A stretch of DNA of 59,438 bases, from contig JAFGDS010000141.1 in assembly GCA_016931995.1 (NCBI GenBank), positions 1-59,438 on the forward strand, in the 5' to 3' direction. The translations under genes and the position numbers were made by a program. This document shows, piece by piece, positions 16,171-24,191 of this stretch (position 1 is its first letter; each line of letters opens with the position of its first letter). Source of the DNA: Pirellulales bacterium (GTDB lineage: Bacteria; Planctomycetota; Planctomycetia; Pirellulales; Thermoguttaceae). The notes under the pieces were generated by a model. That model searched no databases. It saw nothing but the letters and a program-made list of their open reading frames with translations, and had not been told where the DNA came from.

Positions 16171-16318
16171 GGAACCACAGGTGAACGCGAATGAGGGAGA
16201 GGAACCGCGAATGGACACGAATGAACGCGAATCGTCCAATCTGCGTTTATCCGCGTCCATCCGCGGTTCCCTCTTGTCGTTATCCGTGTTCATCCGTGTT
16301 CATCCGTGGTTCCTTCAT
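16171..16318. repeat. Multi-copy inverted GAACCGCGAATGAACGCGAA repeat between nuoG and nuoH
   Basis: Several copies of the GGAACCRCGRATGRACRCGRA family in one sense (16171-16230) and the inverted ATCCGCGTCCATCCGCGGTT sense (16250-16318) form a long hairpin. The inverted arm runs into the nuoG coding end. Confidence 0.88.
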
Positions 16319-17857
16319 CTCGATCTCCCGAAAAACCTCCTGCAGTACGACCTCCGCCTGATACAGCCCCGACCGGCCGGAGAGCTCCCAGAGCAAGCTG
16401 CCCTCGGTCCGCGCGCCGGAGGGCGGACGGATGGCTCGCCGGGCCGATTGGAGCAGGCCGTCGCGGTTGACGTACGAGCCGTCGCGCTCGACAAACGCCG
16501 CCCCGGGCAGCACGTAGCCGGCGCGCTCGGCAAGCGGCGAGTCGAACAGGTCTTGCACCACGAGCAGGCCCGCCCGCGCCAACTGCTCGGCCGCGCTCGC
16601 GTCGATCCACGGTCGGCGATACCCGCCGGAAACCCACGCCCCGCCGACCCCGCCCTGATGAGCCCGCGAAACCACCTCGTCAAACGACGCCACCCGCCCG
16701 GCGAAATGGGCGAGAATCCGCTCGACCCCTCGCCGGTTGGGGCACTTCTCCGCCGAGATCACAAACCCGCCGGGAAACCGTTCGTCCTCGCCGACCGTTG
16801 GCACGGGCCCCAGGGCCAGTATCGCCTCCGGGTCGATCGACCGGATGTAACGGCACAACAAGTACGCCTCTTCCACGGTGAGAAACGGCGAGACCACCGC
16901 CGCCAATGGCCCGGCGTGGCGGAGCCGCCCGTCAAGCTCCCGCACGAGCTTCGACCAGTCCACGGCCACGGTCGCGCCGCCCTCGCGCCGCAGCGGAGTC
17001 GCGAGCCGGCTCGGGTTGTGGACGTGCGGATAGCTCCAGCGGCCGTCGTTGCAGATCCACCAGCGATTGACCTTCGGATTCTCGCGCGGCCGAATCCGGT
17101 GGACCCGGTCCTGATTCTCGTCGATCCAGATCGAGCAGCCCGTGGCGCAGCCCGCGCAAACGCCCTCGTGCGACCGCATGAACCACACCCGCTGGCGATA
17201 GAGGAAGTGCTTGTCGCAAAGCGCCCCGACCGGGCAGAGATCGACCACGTTGCCCGACAGGTTGTTGTTCAAGGGAAAGTCGGCCAGCACGTCGATCTCC
17301 TCGTGGCTGCCTCGCCCCGTGACCATGAGCTCGCTCGAGCCGCTGACCTCCCGGACGAACCGCACGCACCGGCTACACAGAATGCAGCGGTCCACGAAGA
17401 GCGTGATATCCGGCCCGAGTTCCCGGCGGCGGCTCACGAACGGCCGCGCGTCGGCCCGCCGGGCGTCCTGGCCGTGGCGGAAGTGATAGTCCTGCAAGAA
17501 GCACTCGCCCGCCTTGTCGCAAATCGGACAGTCCACCGGATGCCGCAGCAGCAAGCCCTCCTCGACCATCGCCCGGGCCTGGACGACCTTCGGGCTGTTC
17601 GTGATGAACACGGAGCCGTCGGTCGCCGGCGTCTGGCAGGCGGGCACGAGCTTCGGCATCATCACGACGTGGCCTTTCGCCCGATCGATCGTGCCGTGCT
17701 CGACCAGGCACATCCGGCAACTGCCCACCACCGACAAACCGGGGTGCCAACAATAGTGTGGAATCTCGATCCCCAACCGCGCGGCCGCCTCGATCCCGTT
17801 GAGGCGATCCTCCGGGTCCAGCTCCAACACGCGATTGTCGATCGTTACGCGGGTCAT
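16280..17857 (-). CDS. nuoG: NADH-quinone oxidoreductase subunit G (short form)
   Basis: Peripheral-arm Fe-S subunit of complex I. About 525 aa, much shorter than E. coli NuoG (908): the molybdopterin-like C-terminal part is truncated. All cluster motifs are present: HYCWHPGLSVVGSCRMC with a later AC for the 2Fe-2S cluster; HPVDCPICDKAGEC for N5; CILCSRCVRF...CPVGA for N4; and CAGCATGC plus a Cys 27 residues later (WWIC) for N7, an optional cluster. ATG at 17857 is preceded by an in-frame GTG at 17860. The C-terminal EPRMNTDEHG and stop are encoded by a dispersed repeat. Confidence 0.95.
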   Translation of the reverse strand: MTRVTIDNRVLELDPEDRLNGIEAAARLGIEIPHYCWHPGLSVVGSCRMCLVEHGTIDRAKGHVVMMPKLVPACQTPATDGSVFITNSPKVVQARAMVEEGLLLRHPVDCPICDKAGECFLQDYHFRHGQDARRADARPFVSRRRELGPDITLFVDRCILCSRCVRFVREVSGSSELMVTGRGSHEEIDVLADFPLNNNLSGNVVDLCPVGALCDKHFLYRQRVWFMRSHEGVCAGCATGCSIWIDENQDRVHRIRPRENPKVNRWWICNDGRWSYPHVHNPSRLATPLRREGGATVAVDWSKLVRELDGRLRHAGPLAAVVSPFLTVEEAYLLCRYIRSIDPEAILALGPVPTVGEDERFPGGFVISAEKCPNRRGVERILAHFAGRVASFDEVVSRAHQGGVGGAWVSGGYRRPWIDASAAEQLARAGLLVVQDLFDSPLAERAGYVLPGAAFVERDGSYVNRDGLLQSARRAIRPPSGARTEGSLLWELSGRSGLYQAEVVLQEVFREIEMKEPRMNTDEHG

Positions 17858-18187
17858 CACAACGCCAACACCAGGTTCGCAGGGAAAGTCACCACGGAGA
17901 CACGGAGGACACGGAGAGGAAAGACAGGGAAGGAACCGCGGATGAACGCGGATGAACGCAGATGACGATAGAGATGAAGAAGCGAAGAGACTGTTTGTGT
18001 CAAGGAAGGCGCATAGGGAACCGCTTGGCGTGCTTCGCTCCCCCAGTCATGGATTCGTGTACGAACCATCTCTTCCATCACCTTCTCCCCTCTGCGTCTT
18101 TGCGCCTCCGCGCGAGTCCTTGTTCTCGTCCGTCCCTTCCTCTCCGTGTCCTCCGTGCCTCCGTGGTCAATCCCTTTATCGGAATCC
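17858..18187. repeat. Repeat-filled gap between nuoF and nuoG
   Basis: No gene. It contains GATGAACGCGGATGAACGCA copies at 17933-17965, a middle rich in short direct repeats (CACGGAGACACGGAGGACAC and TCTGCGTCTTTGCGCC types) and inverted copies running into the nuoF 3' end at 18188-18228. The whole gap looks like a composite palindromic repeat cluster. Confidence 0.75.
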
Positions 18188-19570
18188 TTATCCGCGTTCA
18201 TCCGCGTTCATCCGCGGTTCCCTCCCGGCGAATTCCATTGCCTCGACCGGCTCCGTCTGCCCGAAGCCGCTCGGATTCGTGGTCCGGATGTGCTCTTCCA
18301 GCTCGTCGCGGAACTTGCCCAGCGCGTTTTTGATCGGCCAGGCGGCGCCGTCGGCCAGGCCACAAATGGTCGTGCCCGGCATGATCCCGATCGAATCGCC
18401 GATCTCGGCCAGCAGGTCCAAATCCACTAGCCGCCCCCGCCCGGCGCGGATCCGCTGGCACAACTCCAACGCCCATTGGGTGCCCTCGCGGCAGGGCGTG
18501 CACTGTCCGCAGCTTTCGTGGGCGAAGAACCGGCAACTGTTGTACAGGAACTCCAGGATGGGATACGTCTCGTCGAGCACGATCATGCAGCCGGTGCCCA
18601 GCCCGAGGCAGCCCGCCCGCACCGGCCCGGCGAAGTCCATCGGCGTGTCCAACTCCGACTCGGCCAGCAAGCCCGTGCTCAATCCGCCAGGCACGACGGC
18701 CTTCGCGCGTCGGCCCTTCCACACGCCGCCGGCGAATCGGTCGATCAACTCCCGGCACGCCGCGCCCAGCGGGGCCTCGAACCAGCCGGGTCGGTTCACG
18801 TGGCCGCTTGCGCCGTACATCTTCGGGCCGAAGCTGCCGGGATCGCGGGGGTTGGTCGGGTCGGGCGGCACGCCGATCGAACGGAACCACGCCGGCCCGC
18901 GGTCGATAATGTGCGTCACGCAGGCAAGCGTCTCGACGTTGTTGACCACCGTCGGCCGGCGAAAAAGGCCCTCGACCGCCGGAAACGGCGGCTTGATCCG
19001 CGGCCATGCCCGCTTGCCCTCGATGCTCTCGATCAAGCCCGTCTCCTCGCCGCAAACATAGGCCGCCGCTCCGCGATGGACGAAAATATCCAGCGAAAAC
19101 GCGCTGCCCAGGATGTTCCGCCCCAGGTAGCCCGCCGCGCGGCACTCGGCCAGCGCCGCTTCGAGCCTGGCCAGCGCCAGCGGGTATTCGTAGCGGAGAT
19201 ACACGTAGGCCGTGCTCGCCCGCGTGGCGTAGGCGCTCAGGATCGTCCCCTCGATCACCTGATGGGGATCGCCCTCGATCAGCACGCGGTTGACGAACGT
19301 GCCGGGCTCGCTCTCGTCGGCGTTGACGCACAGGTAGATCGGCCCGGGATGATCGGCGGGCAGGAATGACCACTTCAGCCCCGTCGGAAACCCCGCCCCG
19401 CCGCGTCCGCGAAGGCCGCTTGTCCGGACCTGCTCGAGCACGTCCTTTGGCGCGAGCTCGGCCAGCGCCCGCCGCAGCGCGCGGTATCCTCCGCCCGCCT
19501 CGTACACGGCCAGCCGATGGCCGTCGGGCTTCGCCAGATTCGCGGTCAGTACGGGCTCGAAGTCAGGCAC
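18188..19570 (-). CDS. nuoF: NADH-quinone oxidoreductase subunit F (NADH/FMN-binding)
   Basis: NADH-oxidising flavoprotein of complex I, about 460 aa (E. coli 445). It carries FMN/NADH glycine-rich segments GLRGRGGAGFPTGLKWSF and GEETGLIESIEGKR, the NADESEPGT motif, and N3 cluster ligands in ESCGQCTPCREG with the fourth Cys in TTICGLADGAAW. GTG at 19570 has GGAG upstream and lies 2 nt from the nuoE stop; the longer open frame reaching into nuoE is a shadow. The C-terminal GREPRMNADERG and stop come from a dispersed repeat. Confidence 0.95.
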   Translation of the reverse strand: MPDFEPVLTANLAKPDGHRLAVYEAGGGYRALRRALAELAPKDVLEQVRTSGLRGRGGAGFPTGLKWSFLPADHPGPIYLCVNADESEPGTFVNRVLIEGDPHQVIEGTILSAYATRASTAYVYLRYEYPLALARLEAALAECRAAGYLGRNILGSAFSLDIFVHRGAAAYVCGEETGLIESIEGKRAWPRIKPPFPAVEGLFRRPTVVNNVETLACVTHIIDRGPAWFRSIGVPPDPTNPRDPGSFGPKMYGASGHVNRPGWFEAPLGAACRELIDRFAGGVWKGRRAKAVVPGGLSTGLLAESELDTPMDFAGPVRAGCLGLGTGCMIVLDETYPILEFLYNSCRFFAHESCGQCTPCREGTQWALELCQRIRAGRGRLVDLDLLAEIGDSIGIMPGTTICGLADGAAWPIKNALGKFRDELEEHIRTTNPSGFGQTEPVEAMEFAGREPRMNADERG

Positions 19571-19572
19571 GG

Positions 19573-20043
19573 CTACTCCAGCGCATCCACCAGCGCGTCG
19601 ATCTTCTCCTTGGTCATGTTGCCGTGCAGCGTCTGGTTCACGAGCACGGCGGGGGCCTGCTCGCACGCGCCGAGGCACTCGGCCACTTCCAGCGTCGCGC
19701 GGCCGTCCGGCGTGGTCTGGCCCGGCCGGATGCCCAGCCGGGCGCACAGGTGCGCGAGCAGATCCTCGCCCCCCCGCGCGGCGCAACTGAGCGACCGGCA
19801 CACCCAAATCCGCGCCCGGCCCAGCGGCCGGTCCTGCTTGAAAAACCCGTAGAACGAAAGCGCGTCCTGCACCTCGGCCGGGGCCAGCTCCAACAGCCGC
19901 GCGATCTCGACCACGGCCGCCGGCGGCACCCAGCCCAACCGCTCCTGCACGACGTGCAGCGCCGGCAACACCACCGCCCGCCGCGTCGGATACCGCGGAA
20001 AGAGCGATTTGATGGCGTCCAGGATGTCGTTGTCCAGTGTCAC
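19573..20043 (-). CDS. nuoE: NADH-quinone oxidoreductase subunit E
   Basis: Thioredoxin-fold 2Fe-2S subunit (cluster N1a) of complex I, 156 aa (E. coli 166). Ligands are CRSLSC (C-x4-C) and, about 35 residues later, CLGAC (C-x3-C). The N-terminal helical domain has FPRYPTRRAVVLPALHVVQE and a GWVP motif typical of the family. It starts at GTG 20043 after GGAGTGATTT. The stop is 2 nt before nuoF, so the two are surely co-translated. Confidence 0.95.
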   Translation of the reverse strand: MTLDNDILDAIKSLFPRYPTRRAVVLPALHVVQERLGWVPPAAVVEIARLLELAPAEVQDALSFYGFFKQDRPLGRARIWVCRSLSCAARGGEDLLAHLCARLGIRPGQTTPDGRATLEVAECLGACEQAPAVLVNQTLHGNMTKEKIDALVDALE

Positions 20044-20495
20044 GGCCGAAAATCACTCCTGGAAACGAGTCAACAAATCACCACGGAGACACGGAGGCAC
20101 GGAGAAGAAGGTTGGGGAAGTAAGGGCTCGCGCGAAGACGCATAAGGCGACGATGACTCGCGCAAAGACGCAAAGACGCGGAGGGAGGAGATAAAATAGA
20201 GGTGGTTTCGCGCGGATCGCTAGTACCGCTTCCAGAAAGTCGTTACCGGACGGCCAAGAAGCCGCTTGCGGCTTCGCAATCCAGGATACAGGCACGTACT
20301 TCCTGGAAGACGTGCTAGTTGCGGGAGAAAGGCGCTCTGGGCCGCCCCCGTTGCGCCTTTTTGGGCATACACGGTCTCTTCCTTTTTTCATCTGTGTCGT
20401 CATTTGCGTTCATCCGCGTTCATCCGCGGTTCCTTCCTCGCGTTTCGTCTCCGTGTCTCCGTGGTGAAATCCTCTTTTCTGTACGAGTCTCTTCG
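20044..20495. repeat. Repeat-filled gap between nuoD and nuoE
   Basis: No gene found in about 450 bp. It holds CACCACGGAGACACGGAGG and CGCAAAGACGCAAAGACGCG stretches, a short AAGCCGCTTGCGGCTT palindrome near 20259-20275, and the inverted ATCCGCGTTCATCCGCGG copies at 20402-20434 followed by TCTCCGTGTCTCCGTGGTG at about 20446-20464. The ends of the gap are inverted relative to one another, so it behaves as one large imperfect palindrome. Confidence 0.72.
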
Positions 20496-21722
20496 TTACC
20501 GATCCAGCTCCCCGGCGATCACGTTCAGGCTGCCCAGCACGGCCACGACGTCGCTCAGGCGATGACCGCGGATCAGGTGGGGAAACAAGGAGAAATGCAC
20601 CAGCGACGGCGGGCGCGTCCGGGCGCGATACGCCCGAGGGCTGCCGTCGCCAACCACGTAGAACCCCAGCTCGCCGCTGGGCGATTCAATGGCCGAGTAC
20701 ACCTCTTCGCAAGGGACCTCGAACCCGCGATTGGTCATCGAGAGTTCGAAATGCGTGATGAGCCCTTCGATCGTCGAATGAACCGCCCGCTTGTCCGGCA
20801 GGGCCGTCCGCTCGCCCACGCCCACGTTGACCGGCCCGCCGGGCAGGTTCTCGATCGCCTGGTGGACGATCTTCAGGCTCTCCCGCATCTCCGCCATGCG
20901 GACGAGATAGCGCGCATAGCAGTCGCCGCCCGTGGCGCAGATCACGTCGAAGTTGAACTCGTCGTAGCCCAAGTACGGCTCGTCGCGGCGCAGGTCGCGG
21001 GCGACCCCGCTCGCCCGAGCGATCGGCCCGCTCGCGCCCCGATTGATGGCTTCCTCCCGCGAGAGCACGCCGACGCCCTTCGTGCGATCGACGAAGATCC
21101 GGTTGCGATCGAGCAGCCGCTCCATGTCGTCCAGCGTTCGCGGGAACTCCCGCAGAAACAGGCGGATCATGTCGATCGCCTCGGGCGTGGCGTCGTGCGC
21201 CAGCCCGCCCACCCGGGTGTAGCTCGTCGTGAACCGGGCGCCGCAGAGGGCCTCGAAGATGTCGTAGATCGGCTCGCGCGGGTTGAAGGCGTACACGAAG
21301 TACGTGAACGCCCCCGTGTCGAGCCCCACCGCGCCGTTGCAGACCAGATGGTCCGCGATCCGCGACAGTTCGGCGGCGATCACCCGCAGATAGCGGCAAC
21401 GCGGCGTTACCTCGATGCCCAAGAGCCGCTCGACGGCCATGTGCCAGGCGACGTTGTTGGCCGCCGCCGAGCAGTAGTTCATCCGGTCGGTGATGGTGAC
21501 GTACTGGTTGAAGTCGAGGTGCTCGCCCAGCTTCTCGAAGCCCGAGTGAAGGTAGCCGATCTCCGGCATGGCGTCCACCACCCGCTCGCCGTCGAGCTTC
21601 AGCACGATCCGCAGCGTCGTGTGGGTGGCCGGGTGCTGCGGGCCGAAGTTGAGCGTCCACAGATACGCCCGCGGCTCGTCTCGGCGAAGGTCGCCCGGCG
21701 GGATTTCGGGAGTCAAGGGCAT
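20496..21722 (-). CDS. nuoD: NADH-quinone oxidoreductase subunit D (49-kDa type)
   Basis: Quinone-site subunit of complex I at the tip of the peripheral arm, 408 aa, separate from NuoC as in most bacteria. Markers: NFGPQHPATHTTLRIVLKLD (the His of the quinone site), EIGYLHSGFEKLGE, ITDRMNYCSAAANNVAW with the conserved Tyr region, ARFTTSYTRVGGL, and a C-terminal GDGSPRAYRARTRPPS close to the family consensus. ATG at 21722. It is separated from nuoC by 190 bp holding a repeat. Confidence 0.96.
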   Translation of the reverse strand: MPLTPEIPPGDLRRDEPRAYLWTLNFGPQHPATHTTLRIVLKLDGERVVDAMPEIGYLHSGFEKLGEHLDFNQYVTITDRMNYCSAAANNVAWHMAVERLLGIEVTPRCRYLRVIAAELSRIADHLVCNGAVGLDTGAFTYFVYAFNPREPIYDIFEALCGARFTTSYTRVGGLAHDATPEAIDMIRLFLREFPRTLDDMERLLDRNRIFVDRTKGVGVLSREEAINRGASGPIARASGVARDLRRDEPYLGYDEFNFDVICATGGDCYARYLVRMAEMRESLKIVHQAIENLPGGPVNVGVGERTALPDKRAVHSTIEGLITHFELSMTNRGFEVPCEEVYSAIESPSGELGFYVVGDGSPRAYRARTRPPSLVHFSLFPHLIRGHRLSDVVAVLGSLNVIAGELDR

Positions 21723-21812
21723 GATGCGGCACGCGCGCGGCGAGTGGGATTATCGTTCTATCCAAAGCACCAATAACGAAATCCCAATAACCAAGGAATG
21801 TCCGAATGGTCC

Positions 21813-21899
21813 TGTGGGAGGCGACTCCCGTCGCCGATTACCTGTTGCCAGCCCTCTGCCTTTCGCCACCGAATCGGCGACGGGAGTCGCCTCCCACAA
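21813..21899. repeat. Inverted GGCGACTCCCGTCGCCGA repeat between nuoC and nuoD
   Basis: TGTGGGAGGCGACTCCCGTC and its inverted partner GACGGGAGTCGCCTCCCACA flank about 35 bp. The family recurs at 41561-41640, 52012-52035 and 52185-52217. Confidence 0.88.
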
Positions 21900-21912
21900 A
21901 TCCCCCCGTCCC

Positions 21913-22428
21913 TCAACCCGGATATTGCTCTTCGTTCTCGCGCGTGACCACCGGGTGGTTGTGACGCTCGCCGTGGCCTTGCAGGGGATAGTCCTTGCGG
22001 AGCGGATGGGCCTCGAATGCGTCGGGCAACACCAGCCGCCGCGGGTCGGGATGGCCCTCGAAGCGAATCCCGAAGAGATCCCAAACCTCGCGCTCCAGCC
22101 AGTCCGCCGCCGCCCACAGGTCCACCACCGACCGGACCGTCGGCTCCGGGTCGTTCACCCGCGCGCGGACCACCAGCCGGGCGCTCGTCGCCGTGTTCAC
22201 CAGCACGTACACCACGCCGTATCGGTCCGCCGCGCCGGGATAGTCGAGATAGTCCACGCACGTGATGTCCGCCAAAAAGTCGAACCCGTGCTCCTCCTTG
22301 AGCGCGCGGAGCACGTCGTGCGCCGCGGCGGCCGGCGCGACGAGCCTCTGCTGGCCGCGAAACGCGTCGGCCGCGACGCCGGGATACGCCTTCTTCAGGG
22401 CCTCGACGGCCGCGAGCGTCTCACTCAT
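21913..22428 (-). CDS. nuoC: NADH-quinone oxidoreductase subunit C (30-kDa type)
   Basis: Peripheral-arm scaffold subunit of complex I, about 171 aa. The signature is intact near the C-terminus: [20 protein letters not shown], then [23 protein letters not shown] at 22428 overlaps the nuoB stop by 8 nt; a TTG two codons upstream is also in frame. Fits 30-kDa subunits not fused to NuoD. Confidence 0.95.
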   Translation of the reverse strand: MSETLAAVEALKKAYPGVAADAFRGQQRLVAPAAAAHDVLRALKEEHGFDFLADITCVDYLDYPGAADRYGVVYVLVNTATSARLVVRARVNDPEPTVRSVVDLWAAADWLEREVWDLFGIRFEGHPDPRRLVLPDAFEAHPLRKDYPLQGHGERHNHPVVTRENEEQYPG

Positions 22429-22912
22429 GAACAATCCGGTCCCTCCGCCGTGCGGTCCCCTCGCGCTGGATCTTCTCCTGCAGGTCGATGATCGACTGGA
22501 TGAGTTGCTCGGGCCGGGGGGGGCAGCCGGGCACGTACACGTCCACCGGCATGAAGCGATCCACCCCCTGCACCACCGCGTACGTGTCGAACACCCCGCC
22601 CGTCGACGCGCACGCCCCCATCGAGATGCACCACTTCGGCTCGTGCATCTGCATCCAGATCCGCTGGAGCACGGGCATCATCTTCATGGCCACGCGGCCG
22701 GCGACGATCATCAGGTCGCATTGCCGGGGGCTGAAGCGGAACACCTCGGCCCCAAACCGCGCGAGGTCGTGCCGGCTCGCGCCCGTGGCCATCAGCTCGA
22801 TCCCGCAGCAGGCCGTGGCGAACGGCATCGGCCAAAGGCTGTTCTTCCGGCACCAGTTCACCAGGGCATCGAGCCGGGTGATGAGCGCGTTGTCGGGCAA
22901 TTCTAGCGCCAC
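22421..22912 (-). CDS. nuoB: NADH-quinone oxidoreductase subunit B
   Basis: Carries the N2 4Fe-4S cluster that reduces quinone. About 163 aa, a standard short NuoB. Ligands are the tandem Cys in [13 protein letters not shown], the Cys in [11 protein letters not shown] and the Cys in [11 protein letters not shown]. The start is inferred as GTG 22912, giving 10 nt overlap with nuoA; the upstream open frame to 23332 is antisense-like repeat sequence within nuoA and is rejected. Confidence 0.95.
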   Translation of the reverse strand: MALELPDNALITRLDALVNWCRKNSLWPMPFATACCGIELMATGASRHDLARFGAEVFRFSPRQCDLMIVAGRVAMKMMPVLQRIWMQMHEPKWCISMGACASTGGVFDTYAVVQGVDRFMPVDVYVPGCPPRPEQLIQSIIDLQEKIQREGTARRRDRIVHE

Positions 22913-23385
22913 CGGAACACCCCTTTGCGCCAGTCGTAGACAAACCCCAGCGCCAATAGCCCGATGAAGATCATCACGCCGGCGAATAAGACGTGCCGCT
23001 GGCCCACGCGACCGGCCTGCGAGGGCGAGGCGCCCGCCGGGCCGGATGAAGGGGACAGTCCCATTTTCGCCGCGCGAAAATCGAGACAGTCCCCAATGCG
23101 AGAATGGGGACGGTCCCCGGTCAACGCGGGCTGACCCGTCACGGCCCAGGGATAGAGAAACAACAGCTCGACGTCGAACACCAGAAACGCGATCGCCAGC
23201 AGGTAGAACCGGAAGTCGAACCGACGGTGGGCGTTGTGGATTGGATCCATGCCGCTTTCGTACGGCATCCGCTTGGCTGGGTTGGATCGTCGCGGCCCCA
23301 GAAGATTGGCCACGACCACCAGCACCCCGCACAGCCCGGCCGCGCAGGCGATGAACAACAGGATGGCAAGGACTCCGGCATGCAT
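22903..23385 (-). CDS. nuoA: NADH-quinone oxidoreductase subunit A with in-frame repeat insertion
   Basis: First gene of the nuo operon; membrane subunit that links the two arms of complex I. 160 aa; the family is usually 115-150. Helix 1, then the conserved loop motif MPYESGMDP, helix 2 [20 protein letters not shown] with its conserved acidic residues, and helix 3 [20 protein letters not shown] followed by WRKG are all intact. Between helices 2 and 3 about 40 residues are translated from the GGGGACAGTCCC hairpin repeat (23051-23118) and neighbouring GC-rich sequence. ATG at 23385 follows GGGAAG. The insertion lies in a loop, so function is plausible. Confidence 0.95.
   Translation of the reverse strand: MHAGVLAILLFIACAAGLCGVLVVVANLLGPRRSNPAKRMPYESGMDPIHNAHRRFDFRFYLLAIAFLVFDVELLFLYPWAVTGQPALTGDRPHSRIGDCLDFRAAKMGLSPSSGPAGASPSQAGRVGQRHVLFAGVMIFIGLLALGFVYDWRKGVFRWR
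23051..23118. repeat. Hairpin repeat inserted in frame in nuoA
   Basis: One full unit (23051-23094: GGGGACAGTCCCATTTTCGC to GACAGTCCCC) plus a partial arm (AGAATGGGGACGGTCCCC, 23101-23118). Same family as the two units in nuoL. Confidence 0.92.
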
Positions 23386-24191
23386 TGGCGCTTCCCGCTA
23401 TCCCCCGCGAACGGTCGTGATCCGATGCCGTTGGCTTTGCCAGCGCGACGCTGGCTTTGCCCGCGCAATGCGATAACGCCGTTCACGCACTGGCAGAGCC
23501 AGTGGCACACAATCCCAGCCGTCCGCGAAAAACGTCAAACGAGACGCTCTCCCCGCGCGCCCGTTCGCAAGGCGCGGTAGGGTATTCTAACCGCGGCCGC
23601 GCATTCCGTGAAGCATCCGCCCGGTCGAGTCGCGCCCCCGTGTTCGAGAAGAAGCGCGCGGCCGTGGGCAGTACCGCGGAAACGGGAGCGCGCCCAACGA
23701 ATCGCGCCGAAGAGACTGGCCGAAGAACGCGCCATGGCCAGCGCAAAAAGAAGCCCCTCGTAGGCGGGGCAGGGACCTTCGAGGGGCGATCTGGCGAGGG
23801 ATGTCCCTCACGCACCTGTGATTATGCTTGCCAGCGAAACAAATCTCAATCCCGCTTACGGGTATTCTTTTTTGTCCAGATTTCCGATCCCAACGCTAGG
23901 ATGCCCGATTGACTCCGAAGGGGGATGTCTTTCCCGCGGAACCCCCCGGTGCGTACTGGCCGCCCATGCAAAACCGCCACGCGACGTTACAATACCGTAT
24001 CCACCGACCCGTCGAAATCGTCCGCCCGGGGGGTAATAATCAACGCAAAAGAGTTGACGCCCGGTCGTTTTCGCCGGCTCGTTCGCTTTCTCTGACAATT
24101 CCCATTCTGCCTTTTGAACCGATTCGCTGGCCGTTTTTCTTTGGAGTGCGGCGACTTGTCGCCGCTTTCCTCTTTTCTAGGACTCCCGCCC
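23386..24191. other. Long intergenic region upstream of nuoA and the M20 gene
   Basis: Divergent promoter region of about 800 bp with no convincing ORF. It holds GCCAGTGGC-type repeats at 23426-23514, a minus-strand terminator-like hairpin at 23745-23787, a GGGTAATAATCAACGC stretch near 24036, and a GGAGTGCGGCGACTTGTCGC palindromic repeat at 24145-24170 just before the M20 start. No tRNA was recognised. The terminator with no gene before it on that strand suggests an unannotated transcript. Confidence 0.5.
23745..23787 (-). terminator. Orphan minus-strand terminator-like hairpin
   Basis: On the minus strand GCCCCTCG (23787-23780) pairs with CGAGGGGC (23760-23753) and is followed by TTCTTTTTGC. 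A second hairpin, GAGGG-ACAT-CCCTC, lies just before it at 23796-23809. No minus-strand gene precedes it, because the next gene upstream (24192) is divergent. Confidence 0.55.

Noticed and set aside
22913-23332. N-terminal extension of NuoB
   Set aside because: It lies within nuoA in another frame and includes translated hairpin repeat; the NuoB family starts near GTG 22912.
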